This document shows positions 48,587 through 57,404 of a stretch of DNA of 64,000 nucleotides, piece by piece; position 1 is the first letter of the stretch, and each line of letters opens with the position of its first letter. The stretch comes from Cladobotryum mycophilum (lineage: Eukaryota; Ascomycota; Sordariomycetes; Hypocreales; Hypocreaceae): contig CM071591.1 of assembly GCA_036429605.1 (NCBI GenBank), positions 1,178,001-1,242,000 on the forward strand. Direction: 5' to 3'. The notes under the pieces were generated by a model that saw only the letters and a program-made list of their open reading frames with translations, was not told the origin of the DNA and made no database searches. Position numbers and translations under genes: made by a program.

Positions 48587-49888
48587 ATGGTCTGCACAAG
48601 AGCTCAAGAAAAGCTCGCCCGACGCGGCAGACGCGACGAACGCGCCGTGATCATAGCCACAGCTAGAGCCACCGCTAAGGCCATGGCACAAATGGCCCTA
48701 GCTCAAGCCCAAGCCCAAGCCACAGTGGCTAAAACTACTAGCCTAAAAACTACCAGCCCAGAAGCCACGGATGCGATGGAGATAAATTCAGACATTGACC
48801 CAAATGAACAACTCGACAGAGAGGCCCGAGAGGCCCAAGAGGCCCAACAACAACAACAGAAAACCCCAAATGCCCTACAGCACATCCAAACTGCTCTTGA
48901 GGCTATAACTAAAGCCCAAGCTATCCAACCCTTCTATGAAGACCTTATTAGCCAGCTAAAAGAGGCAATCAAATTAGAACAACAGGAACAACCAAGAGCA
49001 CCTTCCTATAGCTTCATAGCCAAGAAGGGCCTAGAAAACAGCCAATGGGCAGAACAAACCCCAAAAAGAACTATAGCAGCCAAGGAACCCACAGCAGCTA
49101 AGGAACCTATAGCAGCTAAAACAGCACCTCAGAATCCTAGGAAAACAGACCTACAAGTTGTTCTCAAGCTAGAAACCGGATATAGCTTCCAAAAACCACT
49201 GCCCTCGATTACACTAAGGAACAAGCTAAACCAAGCTCTTGGAGCCAAGAGCATAGCTAGTGTACAGCAATCAGCTAGAAATAACATAGTTATCACAGCC
49301 ACATCAGCTCAGCTAGCCAGCAACCTTCTCACCCAACAAGACCTCTTGGAAAAGACCTTCCAAGACTACCCGATCAAACTAGCCGAGGCCCCCACCAAAT
49401 GGATCAAACTAGTAGCTCATGGGGTACCAATCCTAGAAGAACTAGATATCCTTAGTATCTTCCAGGAAGAAACAGAAACCTTTAACCCAATCAAGACTAT
49501 TGGCCAACCCAGATGGCTTAAAACACCATCCGAGGAACAAAAAGCCGGCTCAGTAGTATTTGCAGTACCAACAGAAGCATACAGCAAGTATAGCAAAAAG
49601 CAAGGATTATATATAGCTGGGGTTAGAACTAAAGTAGTCCCGTACAGAGCCTATACAACTAAGACCCAGTGCTTCCGTTGCTTAGGCTTTAACCATGACT
49701 CTGGGAGCTGCCGAAAGGCCTACAAATGTGCTATATGTGCTGGTAGTCATAACACAAAGAACCACAGCTGCCCTAGCTGCAAGGCCAGCTCTAGCTGCCA
49801 ACACCAGGAACCCAAATGTGCCAACTGCATGGGTAACCACCAGGCAAATAGCACAGACTGCGAGACTTATAAGGCCATCTCATGCTAG
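48587..49888 (+). CDS. LINE ORF1 protein with zinc knuckles
   Basis: 433-residue Gag-like RNA-binding protein. The N-terminus is Ala/Gln-rich and predicted helical, with small internal repeats (AKEPTAAKEPIAAK). The C-terminus holds Cys-His knuckles: CFRCLGFNHDSGSC (CX2CX4HX4C, from about residue 362), CAICAGSHNTKNHSC (CX2CX3HX6C) and CANCMGNHQANSTDC of the same type. Such clusters are standard in I/Tad-group ORF1 proteins, which coat element RNA. The ORF is intact. Its stop overlaps the ORF2 start in ATGCTAG. Confidence 0.95.
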   Translation: MVCTRAQEKLARRGRRDERAVIIATARATAKAMAQMALAQAQAQATVAKTTSLKTTSPEATDAMEINSDIDPNEQLDREAREAQEAQQQQQKTPNALQHIQTALEAITKAQAIQPFYEDLISQLKEAIKLEQQEQPRAPSYSFIAKKGLENSQWAEQTPKRTIAAKEPTAAKEPIAAKTAPQNPRKTDLQVVLKLETGYSFQKPLPSITLRNKLNQALGAKSIASVQQSARNNIVITATSAQLASNLLTQQDLLEKTFQDYPIKLAEAPTKWIKLVAHGVPILEELDILSIFQEETETFNPIKTIGQPRWLKTPSEEQKAGSVVFAVPTEAYSKYSKKQGLYIAGVRTKVVPYRAYTTKTQCFRCLGFNHDSGSCRKAYKCAICAGSHNTKNHSCPSCKASSSCQHQEPKCANCMGNHQANSTDCETYKAISC

Positions 49889-52800
49889 AAAGCTATCTCA
49901 AGATCTTCCAACATAACACACACAGAACCGACACAGTACACCACACAGCCCTACAGCTAGCTTTAGAAGCCAAGGCTGATATTATCATGCTTCAGGAACC
50001 CTACTGCCCTAGAAATAAGGAAACAGGTAACTGGATTGCACTAGAACACACAGCATATAACCTTATTACACCACAACCTGGCTCTAGCCCCTCAAGCATA
50101 AAAAGTAGACCTAGAGTCTTATCATATGTTAGAAAAGCTAGCCAGCTAGAGTTTACACCCCGCTACGACCTCTTCAACGATCCTGATATCCTAGCTATTG
50201 AGATACTAGGCATTGAACCATTCCTCTTAATCAACCTATACAATGAACAACCCCAACAAGCTAGTCAACAGGCCAATCAACAAGGCCTACATACAATTGA
50301 ACGATTACTTTTCCCAATAGGCAGGCTTAAACAACCTTCTATCCTAGCAGGAGATTTCAACCTTCACCACACTCGCTGGAACACTCAGGCCAAGCCAACA
50401 GCCCGAGCTAATAGCCTAGTCCAGTGGCTTGATAGCCAGCAGGCTACCTTATTGGTTGATACTAGTAAGGCTATAAAGCTCGGCGGTACCTATCACAGAG
50501 AGAACCTACGGAGACCTTCTGTAATAGATCTAGCTTTTAGCATAGGCTTCCAAGCCCTTAGCTGGGGTAACTGGCAAGCCGCACCAGCAACTGGCTCTGA
50601 CCACGAGGCTCTTACCTTTGAAGCCTATGTATCAAGGCCTCTAGGAACAAGCCGCTTGTATCAAACAAGACAACCATTGTTTAACTATAAGAAAGCCGAC
50701 TGGAAGGCCTATAGCAAATTGTTAACCAGAGCAGAGCCCAGAGCCCTTGCTCAGATAGATCAGCTAATCGGCACCTCTAGTTGGGATGAGATAGCTAACC
50801 TCCTCAGAGATACTATCCTAGAAGCAGCTGAACTAGCTATAGCTAGGCAAAGACCCTCTGAACGCTCTAAGCCCTGGTGGAACGACGAGCTGAAGGACCT
50901 ACGGAAAGCTTTAAACAGAGCTACACGACTGTACAAGGCAGGCCCAACGGCAATAACCCTAGCGATCTGGAAAGAAGCTCGTAATAGCTATAACCTAGCT
51001 CTACGAGCTATAAAGAGAGCCCACTGGAATAGCTTTCTTGAGGAAGCTGTGACCACAGACATCTATAAGGCATACAAATACACCAAGGCACGCCAGAATA
51101 GCAGCCTTCCTAGTATTACATATACTAAAGAAGACCAGCAACAACAGGCTCAGACCTTCGAGGAGAAATGCATAGCCTTTTTACAGACACTGTTCCCCAC
51201 CCCTGCTGTTAGCCACGCCGAATCGGCTAGAAGGTCAAAAATAGAGGTTCAAATCCCCAGCCGGCCGAGATCCAAATCGGCAGATTGGCTAGACTTACGG
51301 TCTACAGCTAAGGCAGTACCTAAATCAAGCACAAGACCAACTACAAGACCAACTAGGACCTCAAGACATCAACTACAGCAGCTAGAAAATAGCTTTCAAA
51401 AGCTATCCATAGCCAGTCAAGAAGAACCAATAAGACCTACACCCGAAAGGACTTACTGGAAATGGCCAAAGCTAGAGGATATAGAGGTCCAACGGGCTAT
51501 CTTTTCATCCTCTAACAAGAAAGCCCCAGGCCCTGATACAATTAACTTCCTCCTAATACAGAAGACTTACTCGGCGGTACCAACCCTGTTAAATAAAGCT
51601 TGTCAGGCCTTATTCACAGCAGGGTATCAGCCAGTTAGTTGGAGAGAAGCGATTGGAATCATCCTTCCAAAGGCCAATAAGCTAGACTACAGTAGCCCAA
51701 AGGCGTATAGAGTTATAGCCTTGCTTAACTGCCTAGGAAAGGTCTTAGAAAAGATAGTTGCAAGCAGACTAAGCTATCTAGCTTCCACACAAAACCTTCT
51801 AAACCCAACCCAACTTGGTGGCCGGAAACAGAGATCAGCTGTTGATACAGTTCTCTTACTTACGAACTACATCGAAAGCCAGCAGCTATCAAGAAAAGCT
51901 GCCAACCAGACAGTAGTTACAACCCTGTTCCTAGACATCAAGGGCGCCTTTGATCATGTATCAAAGCCAAAGCTATTAGGGATACTAGAAAGGCTAGACC
52001 TTCCTAAAACCCTTATTAGCTGGGTTGATTCCTTTCTATCAAATAGGAAAATCCAGCTAGCCTTTGATGGCCAAATACAGCAGCTAACAGACATAGCTAT
52101 AGGGATCCCACAAGGATCACCTATATCTCCTATTTTGTTTCTAATCTATATTAGAGATATAATAGCAGATCAGGCCTTTCAGCTTAGCTATATCGATGAC
52201 TTTAGCCTGTCTGTATCATCAAGATCAGCCTATCAGAACTGTAGGGCTCTAGAGACTATAGTAGCCAAGCTTATCGGGGAAGCAGAACCTCAAGGGGTCC
52301 AGTTTGACCCAGGCAAAACCGAGCTTATCCACTTTGCAAGACAACGCCGACCAATAACAGAGGGGCTTACTGTAGCTAATCTAGCGGTTAAGCCTAAACC
52401 ACTGGTCAAATGGCTAGGGGTCTGGCTAGACTACCAACTCAACTTCAAACACCACGTAACAGAAAAGCTCGAACAGGCTACCAAAGCCTTCCAGGGCCTT
52501 CAGAGGCTAGGCAATACGCAACACGGGCTACCTGCACGAGCCCTACGGCTGCTGTATATAGCTTGCATAAGCTCTATAGTAGATTATGGAGTCCCTCTTT
52601 GGTACAAGGGACCAGGACAAAAAAACCTCATCTACCAACTCCAACAGCTACAGAACCTTGCCCTAGCCAGGATACTAGGGGCCTTCAAGAGGTCCCCTTA
52701 TAAGGCACTGGAACTGGAAGCAGCTATCCCCCCGGTTGAAGTTAGACTCCAAAAAGCCTGCCTTAAGTACGGCCTCCGCACTCAAACCCTCTCAGAAACC

Positions 52801-53964
52801 CACCCAATCCGATTAGCCATAACTAGTACAGCTGCACCAACACAACTCACTAGGTTATTAGCTAGCCTTGATAAAGCTATTGGAAAGTATGAGAGAATAG
52901 AAAGACAAGATTTAGTTTGGCAGGCCCCTTGGAATAAGGAACCTAAAGCTACTATCCTAATCAGCCAAGCCTCCAAGAAGGAAGCCAAAAAGCAACACCT
53001 ACAGTTACTAGAAGACCTTACCTTTGATAACTACCGAGCCTTCTATACAGACGGCTCGCAGGGTACTCATAAAGGTACTAGCACTAACTCATGTGCATAC
53101 TATGAAGACAGCCCAAGCCGGCAAACTGAAGCAGCGAAAACAGCGAGAGTAGCAAGATTCTGGAACCTAGGACCTCACATAGAAGTAGCTGATGCCGAGC
53201 TTATAGCAATCTCTAAGGTCCTAGATGCCCTACTATTATCCAGGACAAACCAACCAACAGCCTATATCTTTGTTGACAGCCAAGCAGCTATAATGAAGAT
53301 CAAAGGCCCTGGAGAGATTAGTTACAGAATCCGGGCTCAGCTGCACCTCCTATCACAGCAAAGCATAGCCATTACAGTTGCCTGGGTACCCAGCCACACA
53401 GGGATCCCAGGGAATGAAATAGCTGATCAGTTAGCTAAGAAAGGGCTAGAAGCCTCGTATAGAGGCCGCCCATACGCCTCTCTTAGCTACCTAAACCGGA
53501 AGATAAGAAAAGTCATAGTACAGCAGTGGCAGACTAGCTGGGCCAGTGAAGAGATGAGAGAGGAGACAGGCCAGAGAGCGAGAGGCCTAGGCACCCAATA
53601 CCGCAGGATAGCTCAAGATAACCTTAGCTTTTCGCTAAAAGCTAACCTAGTCAAGGGACCGAGATCAACCCAGTCAGCCTATATCCAGCTAAAACTAGGG
53701 ATAGGGTATCTTAAAAGCTATCAAAAAGCCATAAAGAACCTCCCTGACGACCGCTGTAGATGTAGCCAACGACACACAACGCAACACCTGCTGCTACGCT
53801 GTAGCAGATACCAAGGGCCTAGAAAGGCCCTGCAGAAGGCCTTAGGGCCAGGAGCCCAGCTAACGTTACAGAAGCTCTTCACAACAAAACTAGGAAAGGA
53901 AGCCCTAATAGGCTTCCTTACTAGCACGAAGATCTGTACGCGAAGCTGGTTTTTAGAAGAGTAG
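49882..53964 (+). CDS. LINE ORF2: endonuclease, reverse transcriptase and RNase H
   Basis: 1360-residue polyprotein, intact. The AP-type endonuclease spans residues 1-240 (IMLQEPYCP, ILAGDFNLHHTRW, GSDHEAL). Reverse transcriptase spans about 540-830 (NKKAPGPDTINF, LFLDIKGAFDHV, GIPQGSPISPILF, and catalytic YIDD near residue 770 where many LINEs have YADD). RNase H spans about 1050-1185 (FYTDGSQ, ADAELIAI, FVDSQAA, WVPSHTGIPGNEIADQ). A C-terminal CRCSQRHTTQHLLLRC resembles the Cys-His motif of many LINE ORF2 proteins. It nicks target DNA and primes reverse transcription there. Its ATG lies inside the end of ORF1, so translation by termination-reinitiation is likely (inference). Confidence 0.97.
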   Translation: MLESYLKIFQHNTHRTDTVHHTALQLALEAKADIIMLQEPYCPRNKETGNWIALEHTAYNLITPQPGSSPSSIKSRPRVLSYVRKASQLEFTPRYDLFNDPDILAIEILGIEPFLLINLYNEQPQQASQQANQQGLHTIERLLFPIGRLKQPSILAGDFNLHHTRWNTQAKPTARANSLVQWLDSQQATLLVDTSKAIKLGGTYHRENLRRPSVIDLAFSIGFQALSWGNWQAAPATGSDHEALTFEAYVSRPLGTSRLYQTRQPLFNYKKADWKAYSKLLTRAEPRALAQIDQLIGTSSWDEIANLLRDTILEAAELAIARQRPSERSKPWWNDELKDLRKALNRATRLYKAGPTAITLAIWKEARNSYNLALRAIKRAHWNSFLEEAVTTDIYKAYKYTKARQNSSLPSITYTKEDQQQQAQTFEEKCIAFLQTLFPTPAVSHAESARRSKIEVQIPSRPRSKSADWLDLRSTAKAVPKSSTRPTTRPTRTSRHQLQQLENSFQKLSIASQEEPIRPTPERTYWKWPKLEDIEVQRAIFSSSNKKAPGPDTINFLLIQKTYSAVPTLLNKACQALFTAGYQPVSWREAIGIILPKANKLDYSSPKAYRVIALLNCLGKVLEKIVASRLSYLASTQNLLNPTQLGGRKQRSAVDTVLLLTNYIESQQLSRKAANQTVVTTLFLDIKGAFDHVSKPKLLGILERLDLPKTLISWVDSFLSNRKIQLAFDGQIQQLTDIAIGIPQGSPISPILFLIYIRDIIADQAFQLSYIDDFSLSVSSRSAYQNCRALETIVAKLIGEAEPQGVQFDPGKTELIHFARQRRPITEGLTVANLAVKPKPLVKWLGVWLDYQLNFKHHVTEKLEQATKAFQGLQRLGNTQHGLPARALRLLYIACISSIVDYGVPLWYKGPGQKNLIYQLQQLQNLALARILGAFKRSPYKALELEAAIPPVEVRLQKACLKYGLRTQTLSETHPIRLAITSTAAPTQLTRLLASLDKAIGKYERIERQDLVWQAPWNKEPKATILISQASKKEAKKQHLQLLEDLTFDNYRAFYTDGSQGTHKGTSTNSCAYYEDSPSRQTEAAKTARVARFWNLGPHIEVADAELIAISKVLDALLLSRTNQPTAYIFVDSQAAIMKIKGPGEISYRIRAQLHLLSQQSIAITVAWVPSHTGIPGNEIADQLAKKGLEASYRGRPYASLSYLNRKIRKVIVQQWQTSWASEEMREETGQRARGLGTQYRRIAQDNLSFSLKANLVKGPRSTQSAYIQLKLGIGYLKSYQKAIKNLPDDRCRCSQRHTTQHLLLRCSRYQGPRKALQKALGPGAQLTLQKLFTTKLGKEALIGFLTSTKICTRSWFLEE

Positions 53965-54147
53965 ATATAGGCTGATTAGTTAGCTAGTCAGCCTAGAGGC
54001 TAAGGGACATACATAACGCTTGGAACTAGGAGAAAGAAAACCACCAACTGGAAAACACAATGCCTTATACTGTTAGCTTGAAAGCTAGCCAGCTAGCTAC
54101 TATTCTAGAAAGTCACTGTACAGTAAGCTTTTAGATAGATAGATAGC

Positions 54148-54177
54148 CGCTTCATAGGCCTTCGGCCTCCATAAGCG
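54148..54177 (+). other. 3'-terminal stem-loop of the LINE
   Basis: CGCTT and AAGCG (54148-54152, 54173-54177) enclose AGGCC-TTC-GGCCT (54156-54168), with a small internal loop between. It ends nine bases before the A10 tail. 3' stem-loops recognised by the reverse transcriptase are known in several LINE clades; the role here is inferred. Confidence 0.7.
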
Positions 54178-54193
54178 TAATGAATGAAAAAAA

Positions 54194-54206
54194 AAACACG
54201 GCCAAG
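54194..54206 (+). repeat. Right target-site duplication of the LINE
   Basis: Exact copy of 48418-48430, directly after (and overlapping) the poly(A) tail. Confidence 0.88.
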
Positions 54207-54965
54207 TTCCCCAAGTCACGCTTTTCATCCATCATCGTCAATGTATTCGGATAGCGTACTCGGATACCCATCCTCTGTATCACGGAATATGCACGATCTT
54301 GGGGCGAGAACAGGGCCACCACGCAGGGGGTGTGTGTGCATGTGTAGCTCCGGCTGAAGAATATCCTTGACTTCGTCATTAATATCATTGATGTTATAGT
54401 ACATCCAAACTCCTAGGGCACGAAGGGACAAGGCCAACCATATTCTGGAGAAATGGCTTTAAATAGAGCAAACTCGAGACCTTGAGCAGCAAGTCCTACT
54501 TGATATAAGTCGGCGGTGAGGGGTGAATTGGCTACTTGGTTTCAGGGGTTTGAGTTCAAGATGCAATGAAGAGGCCGGGTAGACGATTTTCGCAGTGTTC
54601 AAACCTTTGAACTTTGGTCTTTCCTAGAGACATTTTCCGTAAGAAGAAATAGAGACAAAATAGAGAAAAAATTATATTTACTTGTAACATGTAGAGGAGC
54701 CTTGAAAGATACAGTAAATAATCTTTGACGGTGAAGGATAATATTCAATCACATTTCTCATAATGCGTGGGCAACTCAGTCGCCTTGTCCCCCTTGAAAT
54801 GATGAGAAAGCTATATACAACACCAAGTATTATTCGCATCACTCGGTCAATTGGCCCTCATATCTCACAGATAATATAGAACATATATATAAGCCACTAA
54901 AGGCAAAAATCGTGGACCAATCACCAGATATCTTTTCTTCTTCTTCTTTGTCCCTCTTCAATCTA
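54207..54965. other. Spacer between LINE and DPH1 3' end
   Basis: About 0.76 kb, AT-rich toward DPH1. Only short ORFs with no domains. No gene recognised. Confidence 0.5.
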
Positions 54966-56517
54966 TCAAGCTGATCCCTCAAGCACAACCTCCAACGGCT
55001 TCGTCCTCCCCAGCCCATCCTTGCCATAATAATCCATCGGATACACACCCCCATCCTTCTCCCAGTCCTCCCTCACGCCCAGCGCCACCAGGGCCTCGTA
55101 CGGCGTCAGCAGCGGCCTCGGGAAGGCGTACCCCCAATCGATGCTCAGCCGCGGGCAGGCCACCTGCACCCAGCACTCCACGTCGCTCATCATGGCCAGC
55201 TTGCCGGGGAAGATCTCGCTCAGGAGCAGGTCTATCTTGGGGATCCCCCGCTCGGCGAGGGTGCGCTCGATGAGCGCGAGGGTATGCGGGTTTCCCTGTC
55301 GTCCCAGGGAGCCGAGGATGAGGCCCCAGCGGCGGGCCTTGCGGGCTGTTTGTATGGCGGTCCGTCGGACGGACTGCATCTCGTCGTGCCCGTACGTCTC
55401 TCGGGTGAGCTTTCTGGAGTAGGGGTCGTATCGATACGCTGGTATGGACGGGTTGTGGATCATGATGCTCTCGAGGTGAAACCTCCCGTCCCCGAGGTAG
55501 AGAATCAGGTCCACGGCGTCCTCGTTCTTCAGGCGCGGAGAGGTACACCCCAGGATCTCGCCCTTGCTGAGGGGCGCAATCTGCGGGACGAGCACGTTGA
55601 AGCCCGCGGCCTCGAGGCTGCCCCTGACGCCGTGGATGGTGGCGTTGAACTGGATGGTGCCCACGAGGGCCATGGTCTTGCCGCTGGCAAAGTTGCGCTC
55701 GAGGGAGGCGAGCAGGTGGGCGGCGTCGATGCTAATGTCCACAAAAACGTAGAGCGTCTTGATCTTGGTGACGTCCACGGGGATGAGGCAGCTGTGCGCA
55801 TAGTGCACCAGCAGATCGCACCCCAGCGCCCTGGCCGTGTAGTCGTCGATGCAGCAGGCGCCGTACGTCACGTCCCCCATGATGAGCGTCTCGATGCCGG
55901 GGCAGAACTGAATGAGGATGTCCGACACGGTGGTGGCGAACATGAGCAGGCCCTCGGGCATCTGCAGGGCCACCTTTCTGGATTCAGAGGTGCGGATGCG
56001 GTGGATCGTCTTTGGGATCTCAAAGTTGTAGTTTGCGGGGAGCAGGGCGATGGCTTCCTTGAGGTTTGGGTCTTCTGAGATTTCCTTGGGGACGCGGTTG
56101 AGGAGACGGGGGGTCGCCTTGGTTTGGCAGCTGTAACGCACGCAATGTGAGCGGATTCATTCTCTCCCTTTCTCTTTCTCTCTCTTTCCTTCTTCCTTTC
56201 TTCCTTTCTTCTTTTCCCCTTGTACATATAAAACAACTCGAGGAATGACATAATGTGGCATCACGATGCGAGATGAGTTGAGACATGAGAGACGTTAGAT
56301 AAAACGCACCTTGCACCGCGCCGCTCTCTCCAGCTTCACCTGCTTCGCCCTTGGCAGCCGCAGCTTCGGCGGCAGCTCTCCTCCCCACGAAGCGCTTCTT
56401 TGGCCGTTTCACCGTGGGCTCGCCTTCTTCCTCCGCTGTCGACTGTATGTTCGCCATCTGCGTCTCTTCGATATCAGCCGCGAAGCCGAGATCGACCTGC
56501 GCTCTGTCGTCCTCCAT
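54966..56517 (-). CDS. DPH1: Diphthamide biosynthesis protein 1, one homopolymer frameshift
   Basis: Subunit of the Dph1-Dph2 4Fe-4S enzyme that transfers the 3-amino-3-carboxypropyl group of S-adenosylmethionine to the target His of elongation factor 2. Exons are 56517-56310 and 56130-54966. Donor CAAG|GTGCGT and acceptor TTACAG|CT join in frame only if the G6 run at 56108-56113 (C6 on the coding strand) is really seven. The repaired gene has 458 codons and 457 residues and reads KPRRPPRLLNRVPKEI across the junction. Diagnostic blocks are ALLPANYNFEIPKTIHRIR and RVALQMPEGLL-like KVALQMPEGLLMFATT. Cluster-binding Cys candidates lie in YGACCIDDY, YAHSCLIP and QVACPRLSIDWG. The N-terminus carries KRPKKRFVGRRAAAEAA. 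A telobox-like double repeat lies 527 bp upstream. Confidence 0.93.
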
Positions 56518-57404
56518 GTTGAAAAAAGTATGGTTTTATATATATATCCCTTTGCTCTCTCCCTCTCTCGTTTTCACTCGGATTTTTGCGCAACTTCTTT
56601 TTTCCCCCAACAATCGTCTCGATATCAATAGTATCTGTATACAAAATAAAGTAATGTGATGGGATATTCTTTATTTAATGTCATAGGTCGTATAGACAAA
56701 CGTATGTGGATTTGAAATGGCTTATCCGCTTGCATGCATGAAACTTTTTTGATGATGGAGGGGCAAGAAAAAAGAACCCCGCTATGGGATTATCTTATCA
56801 CACACAGTGGGATGAACTTGCTTCCTATGGAAGGTGAATGAAATGAGTGAATGAATTATAAGCAAATGCACAATTTCAAATGGGGGGTTTTTTTGGTATA
56901 ATAAGGTACTATGCATTTTCTTTATTTAGAACTTTTAGATATAATTAAACTGTCTTTATCTATCGTCCACTCATATCAAAGATTTATAGTGGCATCATAT
57001 TATAGTGTCCATCTTACAAGTCATTGTGGAAGCTTTGTCACCCAGGGTTAGGGTTCAACAGTTTGATCTCATGAAGTGGTGTATGTGTGTGTCTGAAAGA
57101 GAGAGAGAGAGGGAGGGAGAGACATAAGATCTGAGCTCTGTTTTTCAATATAGACAATTATAAAATTATTTATTGCTTACAATCCTCTGTAAATAAATGT
57201 CTTTATAAAGAAAAAATATATATACCGAAAATTACGAGGTATAACAAACATCATACGCTTGTTCAGCAAAAGTCATGTCAATCTCAACCAATACGAGGTC
57301 AATCACCAATACACCCCACTCCTTGTTCAGAAATACATTAACTTATAAATAGCACTCAAAAAACTATACAAATCTCATATTCGGCATCATTTTCTTCTTC
57401 TTCA
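56518..57404. other. Spacer upstream of DPH1, with telobox-like repeat
   Basis: About 0.9 kb of AT-rich DNA between the tandem genes DPH1 and aldose epimerase. It contains AGGGTTAGGGTT at 57044-57055 and a GA repeat near 57096-57120. No gene seen. Confidence 0.5.
57044..57055 (-). promoter_or_regulatory. Telobox-like double TTAGGG unit upstream of DPH1
   Basis: AGGGTTAGGGTT equals two fungal telomere units and reads AACCCTAACCCT toward DPH1. It could be a Tbf1/telobox-type site or a relic of telomere repeat insertion. Confidence 0.45.

Larger units (their letters stand above)
48431..54196 (+). mobile_element. Full-length Tad/I-like non-LTR retrotransposon (LINE)
   Basis: About 5.77 kb element: a 156-bp 5' UTR, ORF1 (48587-49888), ORF2 (49882-53964), a 3' UTR of about 220 bp, a terminal stem-loop and an A10 tail (54187-54196). 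It is flanked by an exact 10-13 bp target-site duplication, and both ORFs are open. EN, RT and RNase H domains in ORF2 together with a zinc-knuckle ORF1 are typical of the I/Tad group of fungal LINEs. The base and codon use (many AGCTA/CTAG words, few CpG) differ from neighbouring genes. There are no premature stops, so no sign of heavy RIP. It sits between convergent CTF8 and DPH1 and breaks no gene. Confidence 0.95.

Noticed and set aside
55284..56078. 264-codon open frame antisense to DPH1
   Set aside because: Shadow frame with no family motif; DPH1 on the other strand is clear.
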